From: Cereibacter_A sp052244495 | Lineage (GTDB): Bacteria > Pseudomonadota > Alphaproteobacteria > Rhodobacterales > Rhodobacteraceae | Assembly: GCA_052244495.1 (NCBI GenBank) | Contig: JBQPXH010000009.1 | DNA: 64,000 nucleotides | Reading direction: 5' to 3' (one strand) | In this document: positions 1 to 7,867 of the stretch, piece after piece | How the letters are laid out: each line of letters begins with the position of its first letter | Numbering within the stretch: the stretch's first letter is position 1 | Translations under genes and position numbers: made by a program | Notes under the pieces: generated by a model | Seen by the model: the letters and a program-made list of their open reading frames with translations, nothing else | The model's database searches: none | What the model was told of the DNA's origin: nothing

Positions 1-1
1 T

Positions 2-976
2 CTCGCGAACTGGAAGACGAGCCTGCGCCACCTGCGCGACGCGGGCATCGAGGTCGTCTGCTACAACTTCATGCCGGTCCTCGACTGGACCCGGACGGAT
101 CTCGCCTGGCGCAGGCCGACCGGCGCAACCTGCATGCGGTTCGACTTCGTCGATTTCGCGGCCTTCGACATCCATATCCTCCGCCGGCCGGGTGCGGCAG
201 AGGACTTTCCGCCCGTCGTGGTCGAGGAAGCCGCGCGGCGCTTCTCGGCCATGGACGAGCCTGCCCGCGAGCGGCTGGCGGCGAATGTCGTCTTCGGCCT
301 GCCGGGTGCGGCCGAGAGCTTCACGCTCGATGACGTGCGCCGGCATCTGGCGGAATACGATGGCGTCTCGGCCGACCGTCTGCGCCAGCATCTCGTGGAC
401 TTCCTCTCCGAAGTGACGCCGCTGGCGCAGGAGCTCGGCCTCCGCCTCTGCTGTCATCCCGATGACCCGCCGTTCTCGCTGCTCGGCCTGCCGAGGATCA
501 TGTCCTCCGAGGCGGACTACCGGGCGGTGATGGACGCGGTTGACCTCACCGCGAACGGTATCACGCTCTGCACCGGAAGCCTCGGCGCCCGCGCCGACAA
601 CGACCTGCCCGGCATGATGCGCAGGCTGGGCGGTCGCGTCCACTTCCTGCACCTGCGCAACGTGACGCTCGACGATCCGTCCGCCCCGCGTGGGTCGTTC
701 TTCGAGGACGAACATCTGGCGGGGCAGACAGACATGGTGGCGATGATCGCGGAGATCCTGGCGGAAGAGCGCAGGCGCAAGGTGGCAGGTCGCACCGACA
801 CGTCGATCCCCATGCGCCCGGACCACGGCCAGGACATCCTCGACGATCTGGGTCGGAAGGCGCAGCCCGGCTATCCCGCCATCGGCCGCCTGAAGGGTCT
901 CGCGGAGTTGCGCGGCATCATGACCGCGCTCGCGCATCCGCTCGTGGCAGGCGTGCAGGCTGCAGATCGCCCTTAG
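2..976 (+). CDS. uxuA: Mannonate dehydratase, 5' truncated by window edge
   Basis: UxuA dehydrates D-mannonate to 2-keto-3-deoxygluconate in hexuronate breakdown. The reading frame is open from base 2 and the true start lies before the window; about 324 C-terminal residues are visible out of roughly 390-400 for the family. Recognisable family segments are the N-terminal CYNFMPVLDWTRTDL stretch, CCHPDDPP, the CTGSLG segment, HFLHLRNV and the late IPMRPDHGQ motif, which supply metal-binding His, Cys and Asp residues. It ends with TAG at 974-976. No other uronate gene follows; the next kilobases are decayed mobile DNA, so any operon partners must lie upstream. The frame is intact and the family assignment is firm. 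Confidence 0.95.
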   Translation, partial: LANWKTSLRHLRDAGIEVVCYNFMPVLDWTRTDLAWRRPTGATCMRFDFVDFAAFDIHILRRPGAAEDFPPVVVEEAARRFSAMDEPARERLAANVVFGLPGAAESFTLDDVRRHLAEYDGVSADRLRQHLVDFLSEVTPLAQELGLRLCCHPDDPPFSLLGLPRIMSSEADYRAVMDAVDLTANGITLCTGSLGARADNDLPGMMRRLGGRVHFLHLRNVTLDDPSAPRGSFFEDEHLAGQTDMVAMIAEILAEERRRKVAGRTDTSIPMRPDHGQDILDDLGRKAQPGYPAIGRLKGLAELRGIMTALAHPLVAGVQAADRP

Positions 977-1160
977 CGCTTCTCCGGACCTTGCGCTCAC
1001 CGCAAGGGACGCCCGTTCCGTCACCGTCGAGGCCGACAGCACCGGTACGGCGGCACCGGCTTCCGGCGAAAGCCGGGCCACGGGCCGCGCTTCCCTCGAC
1101 GAGGTTGCCCGCACGCGGCCCGGCGGATCAGGCTGCGATCTGCCGCAGCAGGAGTGCCGG

Positions 1161-1324
1161 ATGACACTGGACCAAAGGGCACAGCAGGCGTTCGACCTTC
1201 TGGCGAATGCGCCCGGCGCACGCAGCGATCCCGACGGTACGGCGCGGGCGGTCGAGGCGGCGCTCGCCGCAGCGCCACATGATCTGGACGTGCGCCTCGG
1301 GGCCTATCGCTTCTACTTCTTTAC
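1161..1324 (+). pseudogene. Unidentified gene truncated by an IS5-family remnant
   Basis: A short open frame starts with ATG at 1161 (MTLDQRAQQAFDLL) and continues through alanine-rich helix-like sequence to GAYRFYF. It then reads directly into the terminal inverted repeat of an IS5-family element at 1325. What survives is about 55 residues of an apparently alpha-helical, possibly TPR-like soluble protein. The frame is also open upstream to about base 1000 without an obvious ATG, so the real start could be earlier. I do not recognise the family. The break at the IS end shows that the gene was interrupted by transposition and its 3' part lost. Confidence 0.5.
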
Positions 1325-1428
1325 GGCTCTGTTGCACAAATCGCCTGAGGGCCAGAGTCCCCCTTTCCCCGGACGGACTTATCCCTTGGCTTTCAGTGAT
1401 GGGTGTGCCGAGCGCGGTGAATCCGTTC
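1325..1428 (-). mobile_element. IS5-family right-end remnant
   Basis: The end begins GGCTCTGTTGCACAAA at 1325-1340, the terminal inverted-repeat type also seen at 19658 and 20257. Read on the minus strand, the segment encodes the last residues of an IS5-family transposase (AVLNGFTALGTPITE) followed by the subterminal GGGGAAAGGGG stretch. Everything upstream of that C-terminal tail is missing and is replaced by serine recombinase sequence, so this is only the last ~100 bp of an element. Confidence 0.75.
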
Positions 1429-1865
1429 AGGACGGCACCACGTACCAGCACCGCTCCCGAGACCATCGCCGCGGTGCGCCACCTCGCGCTGATCGCCTCC
1501 GACAACCTGATTGCCGGCATCCTCAATCGGAACGGCCTGCTGACCGGCCATGGCAATCGCTGGATGCGAGAGCGCGTCACCGCCTTGCGCCCACATCACA
1601 GGATCCCGGTGTTCCGCCCGGCCCCTGATGGCATCGAACCGTGGCTCAACCTGACCGACGCCGCACGCCTGCTCGGCGTATCGCCGAGGACAGTGAGGAT
1701 CGCGGCCGAGGCCGGCGTGGTCGAGGGCAACCACCCCCTGTCGGCGGCCCGTGGCTCTTCCGGCGGACCGAACCTGCCACACCAAGGGCGCAGCGAGCGG
1801 AGCAAGCCAGGCAGAAGGCAAAACTCCCCGCAGGACCGCATCCTGACCAGAAGAACCCATTCCCT
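1429..1865 (+). pseudogene. Large serine recombinase, C-terminal fragment, frameshifted
   Basis: The frame contains TIAAVRHLALIASDNLIAG, then a segment ending in RPAPDGIEPWLNL and the helix-turn-helix-like DAARLLGVSPRTVRIAAEAG. This is the C-terminal region of the large serine recombinases that are common in Rhodobacterales. At about 1740 the match moves to another frame (GGPWLFRRTEPATP), showing a frameshift, and continues to a poly-charged tail ending near 1865. The catalytic serine domain and the recombinase domain are absent, so it cannot be active. It suggests that an integrative element once occupied this site. Confidence 0.7.
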
Positions 1866-1899
1866 CAACGACGTAGAGAGATGGGTGTTATGCAACAGC

Positions 1900-2150
1900 T
1901 TTGTGATGCTGGCGCCTGGATTCGATTGCGATCCGGGCCTCGGTCAGACTGTAGAAGATCTCTCCGTTCAACAGTTCGTCGCGAAGCTTCGAGTTGAAGC
2001 CTCGCAGTAGCCCTGCCTCGGGAAAACGGTCCCCCGGACCGTTTTCCGGCCCTCAGCAGTCCCAAGGGCTGCAGGGATCGATGACAGCGGTGCGGGCGCC
2101 GATCGCGGCGATTCAGGTCCGCACCGCGGCCGCGATGAACTCGGGGCCGT
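1900..2150 (-). pseudogene. IS3-family OrfB (integrase) C-terminal fragment, decayed
   Basis: On the minus strand, pieces of a DDE integrase are visible in order: GPEFIAAAVRT (around the second catalytic Asp), an in-frame stop, IAAIGARTAVIDPCSPWD, then LRDELLNGEIFYSL-type sequence and TEARIAIES. A one-base loss in the YCE-SFN region shifts the frame. A 27-bp hairpin sits between the SPW and YCE parts of the gene (2021-2047). Only the C-terminal third of the transposase is left. Confidence 0.75.
2021..2047. repeat. Palindromic insertion with 12-bp arms and 3-nt loop
   Basis: Arm GGAAAACGGTCC (2021-2032), loop CCC, then the exact reverse complement (2036-2047). It lies inside the dead IS3 OrfB gene, where an intact copy would have continuous coding sequence. 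It shares the TCC-N3-GGA centre and arm length with two hairpins at 21498-21522 and 21681-21707, so the three look like copies of one class of small palindromic element. Confidence 0.75.
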
Positions 2151-2282
2151 AACATGTTGGAAAGGAAGCGCTGAAGAAGGCTATCGCCGCGCGCGCAACC
2201 CCCCACGTCGCGCGGCGGGCGGCCATAGCCGGGGCTCAGGTCTCTATGGTGGTCTTGCGAGCCACACAGGGAGACCCAGCCA

Positions 2283-3183
2283 TGACCAAGGGCAATCCTA
2301 CGACGGACACCCTCGTTCCGGTAGGCATGGACATTTCCAACAACCGTCATGAGGTGCTGATCGCTGCTCCGGCCAAGACGCGCCGGAGGCGGATGACGGC
2401 CGGTCACGATTGGGTTCGAGGGCCAAACCATGGGCTTGACGGCAACTATCACCGAGCCCTGATCTTCGCCCTCGGCGCAGCCGGTTTCGACTTGAAGCTC
2501 TTCTCCTCCGTTGCGCTCGCGCGGACCCGGGAGGCGTTTCACAACAGCGGGGACAGCCGCCGGGACCGAAGCTGCGGTGCTGCCGCGTAAGCCCGGAGGC
2601 GACCCTAAGGATGCGCAGGTCATCCTGCACATGCTGGAAATCGGCGCGGCACAGATCTTTCACGATCCTCTGGTGGCTGGCACCAGCGACAACGCAACGC
2701 CATTGAGGCGCGCGCCGCCGATCTTCTCGACGACCACCAGGACTACCAGCTCCTGCGCCCAGGCCTCGGCCCGGTCAACGCGCTCGCAGCTCTGGCCGAG
2801 ACCGGCGACCTGCGCCGTTCTCGCCATCACCGTCAGTTCCTGAAGTTCTGCGCATGGACCTCTCCACCCTGCAGACCGGTCAGTTCCGCGGCAGGAGCAG
2901 GATATCGAAGGATGGCAACGCCCGTCTCCGCCGCACGCTCTGGATCGCTGGACAGGCCGCCGTGCTGAAGCCCGCCAACAGCTTCCGCGACAAGTTCGAA
3001 CGCACCATCGCGCAGGATCGCCGCAACCCCGATCTGTGCCGCAAGGCCTGCACCGCCATCGCCGCGAAGATGGCCCGCACCATTCACGCCGTGATCAAGT
3101 CCGGCGAACCCTGTCGCCCCTTCTTTGAGGGGGTGAGCCCAGGCGGAAGGACCTCTCTCAGACAGAGCCGTGGAGGCGTCTGA
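2283..3183 (+). pseudogene. IS110-family transposase, degenerate
   Basis: Fragments of an IS110 (DEDD/RuvC-like) transposase occur in order across several frames. They are the N-terminus VGMDISNNRHEVLIAAP from 2283, GNYHRALIFALGAAGF and SSVALARTREA, KPGGDPKDAQVILHMLEIGA (2590s), DYQLLRPGLGPVNALAALAE (2740s), the Tnp_20 part QTGQFRGRSRISKDGNARLRR (2870s), and the tail FFEGVSPGGRTSL with stop near 3183. Internal deletions and at least three frame changes remove most of the central region. An intact protein would be about 400 residues. It lies in the same fossil cluster as the neighbouring IS3 and IS5 pieces. Confidence 0.85.
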
Positions 3184-3369
3184 CGCGACCTCGTGGATAA
3201 TGTTCGGGCCTTCCGCCTGGAATTCGGATCTCGTCTTGAGGACGGCGAGGGCGGCACTGTGGCCGACCCTGTATTTGCTATGGAAGAGACCACTTCTTGA
3301 CGGCGGAGCCCGCGTGGGCAACCAATCTTCAGGCATCCGGTCGCTCGGATGTCCCGTGATCTGATGCCT

Positions 3370-3480
3370 CAAGCGGCAATTCGCTCCCGATATAGGACGT
3401 TGTCCGACACGATCACCCCGGGCTTCCCGCGCCGCTCGATCAACGATGTCAGCGCGCACGCCGGAGGCGCTCCTTCGGAC
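3370..3480 (-). pseudogene. IS3-family (IS407-like) OrfB fragment
   Basis: The minus-strand frame reads LTSLIERRGKPGVIVSDN, the conserved stretch leading to the second catalytic Asp of IS3-family integrases, and then breaks down. Just beyond it, 3493-3536 holds two near-repeats of an AACTGGGTG motif resembling an IS end. No other part of the gene is left. Confidence 0.6.
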
Positions 3481-3537
3481 GACATCTCGTAACACTGGGT
3501 GCCGCCTTAGCTCGTAGAACTGGGTGTCGCTTGACAC

Positions 3538-3777
3538 TTGCACGGCGGGCTGACGATCCTGCGGGACGGGCGGCCGGCCCCGGTGCCTCTCTCCGCTACC
3601 AGCATCGCGGTCTCGATCGGCCCCGGCCATGCGCCGATCTCAACCTCGCGCCGCTTCGTCAACCGCGAGGACCGCCTGATCGAGGCCATCCTCACCCTGC
3701 CGGTAGCGTTCGACGCGGTGGTGACCGGACTTCTTGCGCGGGTTGACGGGCGCGAACCGGTGGCCGCGGCCCTGTAG
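3538..3777 (+). other. Short open frame of unknown identity, probably a gene remnant
   Basis: An open frame of 79 codons (TTG start possible at 3538, stop TAG 3775-3777) encodes GGLTILRDGRPAPVPL, then TSRRFVNREDRLIEAILTLP and FDAVVTGLLARVDG. The sequence looks like real coding DNA (no low-complexity bias, plausible helix) and may be the C-terminal end of a protein cut off by the adjacent IS debris. I do not recognise the family. There is no convincing ribosome-binding site. The following 100 bp to 3880 hold nothing recognisable. Confidence 0.3.
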
Positions 3778-3880
3778 CGCGACGCACCTGCGAGGCGGCC
3801 AGTTACCCTGTCAACCGGCCGATTTTCGGCGATCGCAGACTGCGCCGGATCAACGATCCTCCGGCCGCGGAGCTACCCGG

Positions 3881-4756
3881 TCAGGGCGAACTCGGGGCCA
3901 GCACTGCGGTGGTTGCCGTGGCAAGGGCGGTCGTCGGCAGGTCTAGGATCTCGCGCGCCTGCTGCCAGCTTGCCACGGGGCGTTCATGCTTCTCGCAAAG
4001 CTGCACCACACGGCGGACCAGAGCCGCGTTGGACGGCGCGAGCCGGTCCTTGTCGAGCCGCACGTTGTCCTCGAGGCCGGTGCGGGCATGACCGCCTGCG
4101 GCGACCGCCCATTCGTTGAGGACGATCTGGTTGGCGCCGATGCCCGCCGCACACCACGGCGCATCCGGGCCGAACAGCCGGCGGACCGTGTGGATGTAGA
4201 AATCGAAGACCTCGCGGTCGACCGGCATCGCGTTCTTCACCCCCATCACGAACTGCACGTAGGGCGTCGCGCGGATCCGGCCGTCGCGGTGCATCCGCTC
4301 CGCCTGGAAGATGTGGCTGAGGTCGAAGGCCTCGATCTCGGGCTTCACGTCGTACCGGATCATCTCGGCGGCCAGCCAGTCGACCAGATCGGGCGGGTTC
4401 TCGTAGACGCGGGTCGGGAAGTTGTTCGACCCCACCGAGAGCGACGCCATGTCGGGGCAAAGCGGCAGCATCGCGCCCCGCTCCCGCCCCGCGCCGGATC
4501 GCCCGCCGGTGGAAAGCTGGACGATCATGCCGGGGCAATGCCGCTCGATTCCCTCCTTCAGCCGCGCGAACCGCTCGGGGTCGCTGGTGGCCCTGCCCTC
4601 GTCGTCGCGCACATGGCAATGGACGATGGATGCGCCGGCCTCGAAGGCTTCCTGCGTCGAGTCGATCTGCTCGGAGATCGTGACGGGAACAGCCGGGTTG
4701 TTGGCCTTGGTCGGAAGCGAGCCCGTGATGGCCACGCAGATGATGCAGGGTGTCAT
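3881..4756 (-). CDS. Beta-keto acid cleavage enzyme (BKACE / Kce family)
   Basis: BKACE enzymes condense a beta-keto acid with acetyl-CoA and split the product into acetoacetate and a new acyl-CoA. The founding member is 3-keto-5-aminohexanoate cleavage enzyme. This 291-residue TIM-barrel protein has the family start (CVAITGS), the metal motif HCHVRD with His46 and His48, and GLED with Glu229 at the position of the third zinc ligand. STGG (82-85) and SVGSNNF (107-113) are also conserved family segments. The ATG overlaps the pcaD stop (ATGA), so it is translated as the last gene of the cat-ben operon. Placement directly after 3-oxoadipate formation, with no pcaIJ or pcaF in the window, suggests 3-oxoadipate plus acetyl-CoA to succinyl-CoA plus acetoacetate. 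That substrate is inference; the family call is firm. Confidence 0.9.
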   Translation of the reverse strand: MTPCIICVAITGSLPTKANNPAVPVTISEQIDSTQEAFEAGASIVHCHVRDDEGRATSDPERFARLKEGIERHCPGMIVQLSTGGRSGAGRERGAMLPLCPDMASLSVGSNNFPTRVYENPPDLVDWLAAEMIRYDVKPEIEAFDLSHIFQAERMHRDGRIRATPYVQFVMGVKNAMPVDREVFDFYIHTVRRLFGPDAPWCAAGIGANQIVLNEWAVAAGGHARTGLEDNVRLDKDRLAPSNAALVRRVVQLCEKHERPVASWQQAREILDLPTTALATATTAVLAPSSP

Positions 4757-5601
4757 GTCGTACTCCCGAAATCGGTGCTCTGAAGGGCGGGCCGCCGACG
4801 CCCCTGCGATGCAGGCTCGGCGGCCCTGAGGAAATCCCGCAGCACGGCGTTGAATGCGTCTGCGGATTCGAGGTTCACGATATGCCTCCCCGGCAGCGCG
4901 AGATGGCGCCCGTCCTGAACGGCAAGCGCGATCGCCTCGAGGTCGGCGGGCGGACAGACCGGATCGTCCTCGCCGGAGATCGCCAGAAGCGGGGTCGCGA
5001 TCCGGGCAAGGCGGTCCCGCAGATCCGCCCCGGCCAGAGCGGCGCAGCACCCCGCATATCCGTCGACCGAGGTCGCCGCGAAACTGGCGAGGTTCGTGGC
5101 CACCGCGTCGGGTCGGGCCGCGCGAAACGCCGGGGTGAACCAGCGTTCCGCCGTCGCGGGAACAAGGTCTTGCAGGCCGTCCGCTTTCACGTCGGCAATG
5201 CGGCCATTCCATCCGGCCGGGGTTCCGATCCGGGCCGCGGTGGCGCAGACCACGACGCGCTCCAGCCGGTCGGCCGCGTGGATGGCCAGCCATTGCGCGG
5301 TCAGTCCGCCGATGGAGAGGCCGCAGAAATGCGCCCGCGCGATGCCAAGCGCGTCCATCAGCGCGATCACGTCCCCGCCAAGATCGGCAAGGCTGTAGGG
5401 CGGCGTCGGTGTGCCCGACCGCCCATGCCCGCGGCGGTCATAGCGCAGGATGCGGAAGTCCCTTTCCAGATCGGCGATCTGCGCGTCCCACATGTGCAGC
5501 TCGGTGCCGAGCGAGTTGCAGAAGACCAGCCACGGCCCGGCCGTGGCGGCCCCGTCGATGCGGTAATGCAGGCGGTGGGTCGGAAGGTGCAGATCGGGCA
5601 T
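4753..5601 (-). CDS. pcaD: 3-oxoadipate enol-lactonase
   Basis: PcaD hydrolyses 3-oxoadipate enol-lactone to 3-oxoadipate, the last ring-derived step of the ortho-cleavage pathway. The 282-residue alpha/beta hydrolase shows the oxyanion region FCNSLGTELHMWD, YDRRGHGRS, the nucleophile elbow GLSIGG, the acid in GEDDPV and a catalytic His in PGRHIVNLE. It follows the benK gene in the same orientation and overlaps the BKACE gene by four bases. The extra C-terminal tail (about 20 residues, AEPASQGRRRP onward) is not typical and may be unstructured. No acyl-carboxylase (PcaC) domain is fused to it, as expected for a catechol-branch enzyme. Confidence 0.93.
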   Translation of the reverse strand: MPDLHLPTHRLHYRIDGAATAGPWLVFCNSLGTELHMWDAQIADLERDFRILRYDRRGHGRSGTPTPPYSLADLGGDVIALMDALGIARAHFCGLSIGGLTAQWLAIHAADRLERVVVCATAARIGTPAGWNGRIADVKADGLQDLVPATAERWFTPAFRAARPDAVATNLASFAATSVDGYAGCCAALAGADLRDRLARIATPLLAISGEDDPVCPPADLEAIALAVQDGRHLALPGRHIVNLESADAFNAVLRDFLRAAEPASQGRRRPALQSTDFGSTT

Positions 5602-5661
5602 GACAGTCCCTTTCAGGGGAGCGGCGGGCGGCAGGGCCGCGCGCCGTCCGATCGGTCTCGA

Positions 5662-6990
5662 TCAGGTGGCGGCAAGCTGCGCGGCGGCTTGAGGGCGGCC
5701 GCTGCTGAGGGCGAAGACCAGCATCGCGAGGGTCGAGACGACCGCCGGGATGGCGAAGAGCAGGAAGTTCTGGCCCAGCGGAAGGCCTTGCGCCAGCAGA
5801 ACGCCCCCCAGCGTCGGGCCGACGATCGCGCCGATCCGCCCCACGCCCGAGGCCCACCCGAGCCCGGTCGAGCGCACCGACAGGTCGTAAAGCTGCGCCA
5901 CGCTCGCATAGAGCAGGATCTGCGTGCCGATGGTCGTGGCGCCGGCGACGAAGACCAGCGCGAACAGCATCCCCGGCGCCGGGTTCGCCCCGATCAGCGC
6001 GATTGCCACCGCGGCCGCCGCGAAGAAGCCGATGACGACGCGGGGCAGCCCGAAGCGGTCCCCCAGCCGGCCGCCGAGGATCGCGCCCGCCATGCCGCCG
6101 AAGTTCAGCGAGAACAGCGACAGAAGGCTCGCCCGCTCGGCATAGCCCGCCTCCTGCAGCACCTTGGGCAGCCACGAGGACAGCAGGTAGACGAGCAGCA
6201 GAGAGCAGAAGAACGACAGCCACAGCATCAGCGTGCGCAGCGTGCGGCCGTGCCGGAACAGCTCCGCGACGGAGGCCGAGGTGCCCCCGGTTTCGGGAAA
6301 GACCAGCCGGTCGTTGGCCGCCAGCGGCGTGGGGCTGATCCGGGCGAAGACGCGCTTCGCCTCGTCCTGCCTGCCCTGCCGGATCAGGAAGCCCAGCGAT
6401 TCCGGCAGTTTCCACAGGATCAGCGGCAACAGGGCCAAGGGCAGTGCTGCGAGGAAGAACATCGGCTGCCAGCCGAAGGCGGGGATGATCCCGATGCCGA
6501 GACCCGCCGCGACCATGCCGCCGACCGAATAGCCCGAGAACATCAGCGCCACCATCGTGCCGCGCAGGCGCTTCGGCGCGTATTCGTTCATCAGCGCCAC
6601 GGCATTCGGCATCAGCCCGCCGCAGCCCAGCCCGGCGATGAAGCGGAAGATCTTGAACTGCTCGGGCGAGGTGGCGAAGCCCGTCAGCAGGGTCGCCGTG
6701 GTGAACAGCACGAAGCTGATCGCCACGCCCTTCTTGCGGCCGATCCGGTCGGCCAGCGGCCCGAGGATCAGCGCCCCGAACATCATCCCGAAGAGCGCCC
6801 AGGCCTGCAGCGCGCCCGCCTGCGGCTTGGTCAGGCCCCATTCCGCGATCAGCTTCGGCAGCACCGTTCCGGCCACGAACACGTCGTAGCCGTCGACCAC
6901 CAGCAGCGTGCCGCAGAGGCCCACCACCATCCATTGGAACCGTCCGAACGGGCCATTGTCTATCGCCTCGCTCACGTCGATCGTGCGCAT
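5662..6990 (-). CDS. benK: Benzoate/aromatic acid:H+ symporter, MFS AAHS family
   Basis: A 442-residue, 12-helix major facilitator with the AAHS-family hallmarks: DGYD in the first membrane segment, the loop 2-3 motif GPLADRIGRKKG, and the matching cytoplasmic motif in the second half (GGRLGDRFGLPR). Such proteins import benzoate or related aromatic acids with protons. Its position between benD and pcaD in the catabolic operon identifies the substrate as benzoate with good probability. The start ATG at 6988-6990 is preceded by a ggagga ribosome-binding site on the minus strand. It is separated from benD by a triplicated 26-bp repeat rather than being coupled to it. Confidence 0.9.
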   Translation of the reverse strand: MRTIDVSEAIDNGPFGRFQWMVVGLCGTLLVVDGYDVFVAGTVLPKLIAEWGLTKPQAGALQAWALFGMMFGALILGPLADRIGRKKGVAISFVLFTTATLLTGFATSPEQFKIFRFIAGLGCGGLMPNAVALMNEYAPKRLRGTMVALMFSGYSVGGMVAAGLGIGIIPAFGWQPMFFLAALPLALLPLILWKLPESLGFLIRQGRQDEAKRVFARISPTPLAANDRLVFPETGGTSASVAELFRHGRTLRTLMLWLSFFCSLLLVYLLSSWLPKVLQEAGYAERASLLSLFSLNFGGMAGAILGGRLGDRFGLPRVVIGFFAAAAVAIALIGANPAPGMLFALVFVAGATTIGTQILLYASVAQLYDLSVRSTGLGWASGVGRIGAIVGPTLGGVLLAQGLPLGQNFLLFAIPAVVSTLAMLVFALSSGRPQAAAQLAAT

Positions 6991-7024
6991 GTCTTTCTCC
7001 TCCCGATTGTTTCGATTGATTGGG

Positions 7025-7101
7025 CGGGTGTCAGCCCGCGTCGCTCCGGCGGGTGTCAGCCGGTATCGCCTCCGGCGGGTGTCAGCCGGTGTCGCCTCCG
7101 G
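7025..7101. repeat. Three tandem ~26-bp copies of the benD 3' end
   Basis: Copies at 7025-7049, 7050-7075 and 7076-7101 share the core CGGGTGTCAGCC...TCCGG. The third copy contains the real benD stop codon and the codons for its last residues (GGDTG). The other two are downstream duplicates, so on the minus strand each unit carries its own TGA. This looks like slippage duplication of a gene end. Confidence 0.85.
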
Positions 7102-7867
7102 CGACGGGCAGAACGGTTGCGGTGATGTAGGAGGCCTCGTCCGAGGCCAGGAACAGGATCGGCGCCGCCTGCTCCTCGATGGTGCCGTAGCGTTTCATCA
7201 GGGCCGACTGCTTCACCTGATCGACCACCTCGGCCATCCACTGCCGCTCGGCCTCGGTGTCGCCGTCCGCATTGCGGGCCACCCGGCGCGGCGGCGCCTC
7301 GGTGCCGCCGGGGGCGGTGGCCACCACGCGGATGTTGTGGGGCGCCATCTCCATCGCCAGCGACTGCGTGATGGCGTTGACGCCCCCCTTGGCCGCCGAA
7401 TAGGGCACGCGGTGAATGCCGCGCGTGGCGTTCGAGGACACGTTGACGATGGTGCCGCCGCCGCGAGCCCGCAGATGCGGCAGGACGGCGTGGCAACAGT
7501 AGAGCGTGGGCATCAGCGAGCGGCGGATCTCGGCGTCGATCTGGGCCGGCTCGAACTCGGCGAAGGGCCGCATCCGGATCGCGCCGCCGACATTGTTGAT
7601 CAGGATGTCGATGCCGCCGAAGGTCTCGACGGCCCGACGCATGGCGGCATCGGCGCCGTCCCATGTTTCGAGGTCGGCGTTGCAGGCGACGGCATTCGGA
7701 CCGGCTTCCGCCGCGACCTCGGTTACGAAATCGGCCCGATCGACGAAGAGGACCTTGCCGCCCTCGGCCGCCGCCCGCAGGGCCACGGCGCGGCCGATGC
7801 CCTGCGCGGCACCCGTCACCACCAGAACCTTGCCGGCAAAGCGCCCGGAGAAAACGGCGCCGGTCAT
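7082..7867 (-). CDS. benD: Benzoate cis-diol dehydrogenase (SDR)
   Basis: BenD oxidises and decarboxylates 1,6-dihydroxycyclohexa-2,4-diene-1-carboxylate to catechol with NAD+. The 261-residue short-chain dehydrogenase has the nucleotide motif TGAAQGIG, NNVGG, the catalytic Ser in VNVSS and YSAAKGG with Tyr and Lys. The ATG overlaps the benC stop (ATGA), indicating coupled translation. BenD family members share the SSNATRGIHRVPYSAAKGG type of active-site region seen here, which separates them from general SDRs. The 3' end is duplicated twice downstream. Confidence 0.94.
   Translation of the reverse strand: MTGAVFSGRFAGKVLVVTGAAQGIGRAVALRAAAEGGKVLFVDRADFVTEVAAEAGPNAVACNADLETWDGADAAMRRAVETFGGIDILINNVGGAIRMRPFAEFEPAQIDAEIRRSLMPTLYCCHAVLPHLRARGGGTIVNVSSNATRGIHRVPYSAAKGGVNAITQSLAMEMAPHNIRVVATAPGGTEAPPRRVARNADGDTEAERQWMAEVVDQVKQSALMKRYGTIEEQAAPILFLASDEASYITATVLPVAGGDTG

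Noticed and set aside
2283..3183. IS110 at 2.3-3.2 kb as an active element
   Set aside because: Internal deletions and several frame changes; key central residues missing.
3881..5293. Apparent 470-residue BKACE with long N-terminal extension
   Set aside because: The extension is out-of-frame pcaD sequence. The ATG at 4756 overlapping the pcaD stop gives the normal family length and places His46/His48 as in Kce.
4750..7125. Very long plus-strand open frame (about 790 codons) across the pcaD-benK region
   Set aside because: Arg/Gln/Gly-rich composition and no domain; it is the antisense of pcaD, benK and benD, an effect of high GC.
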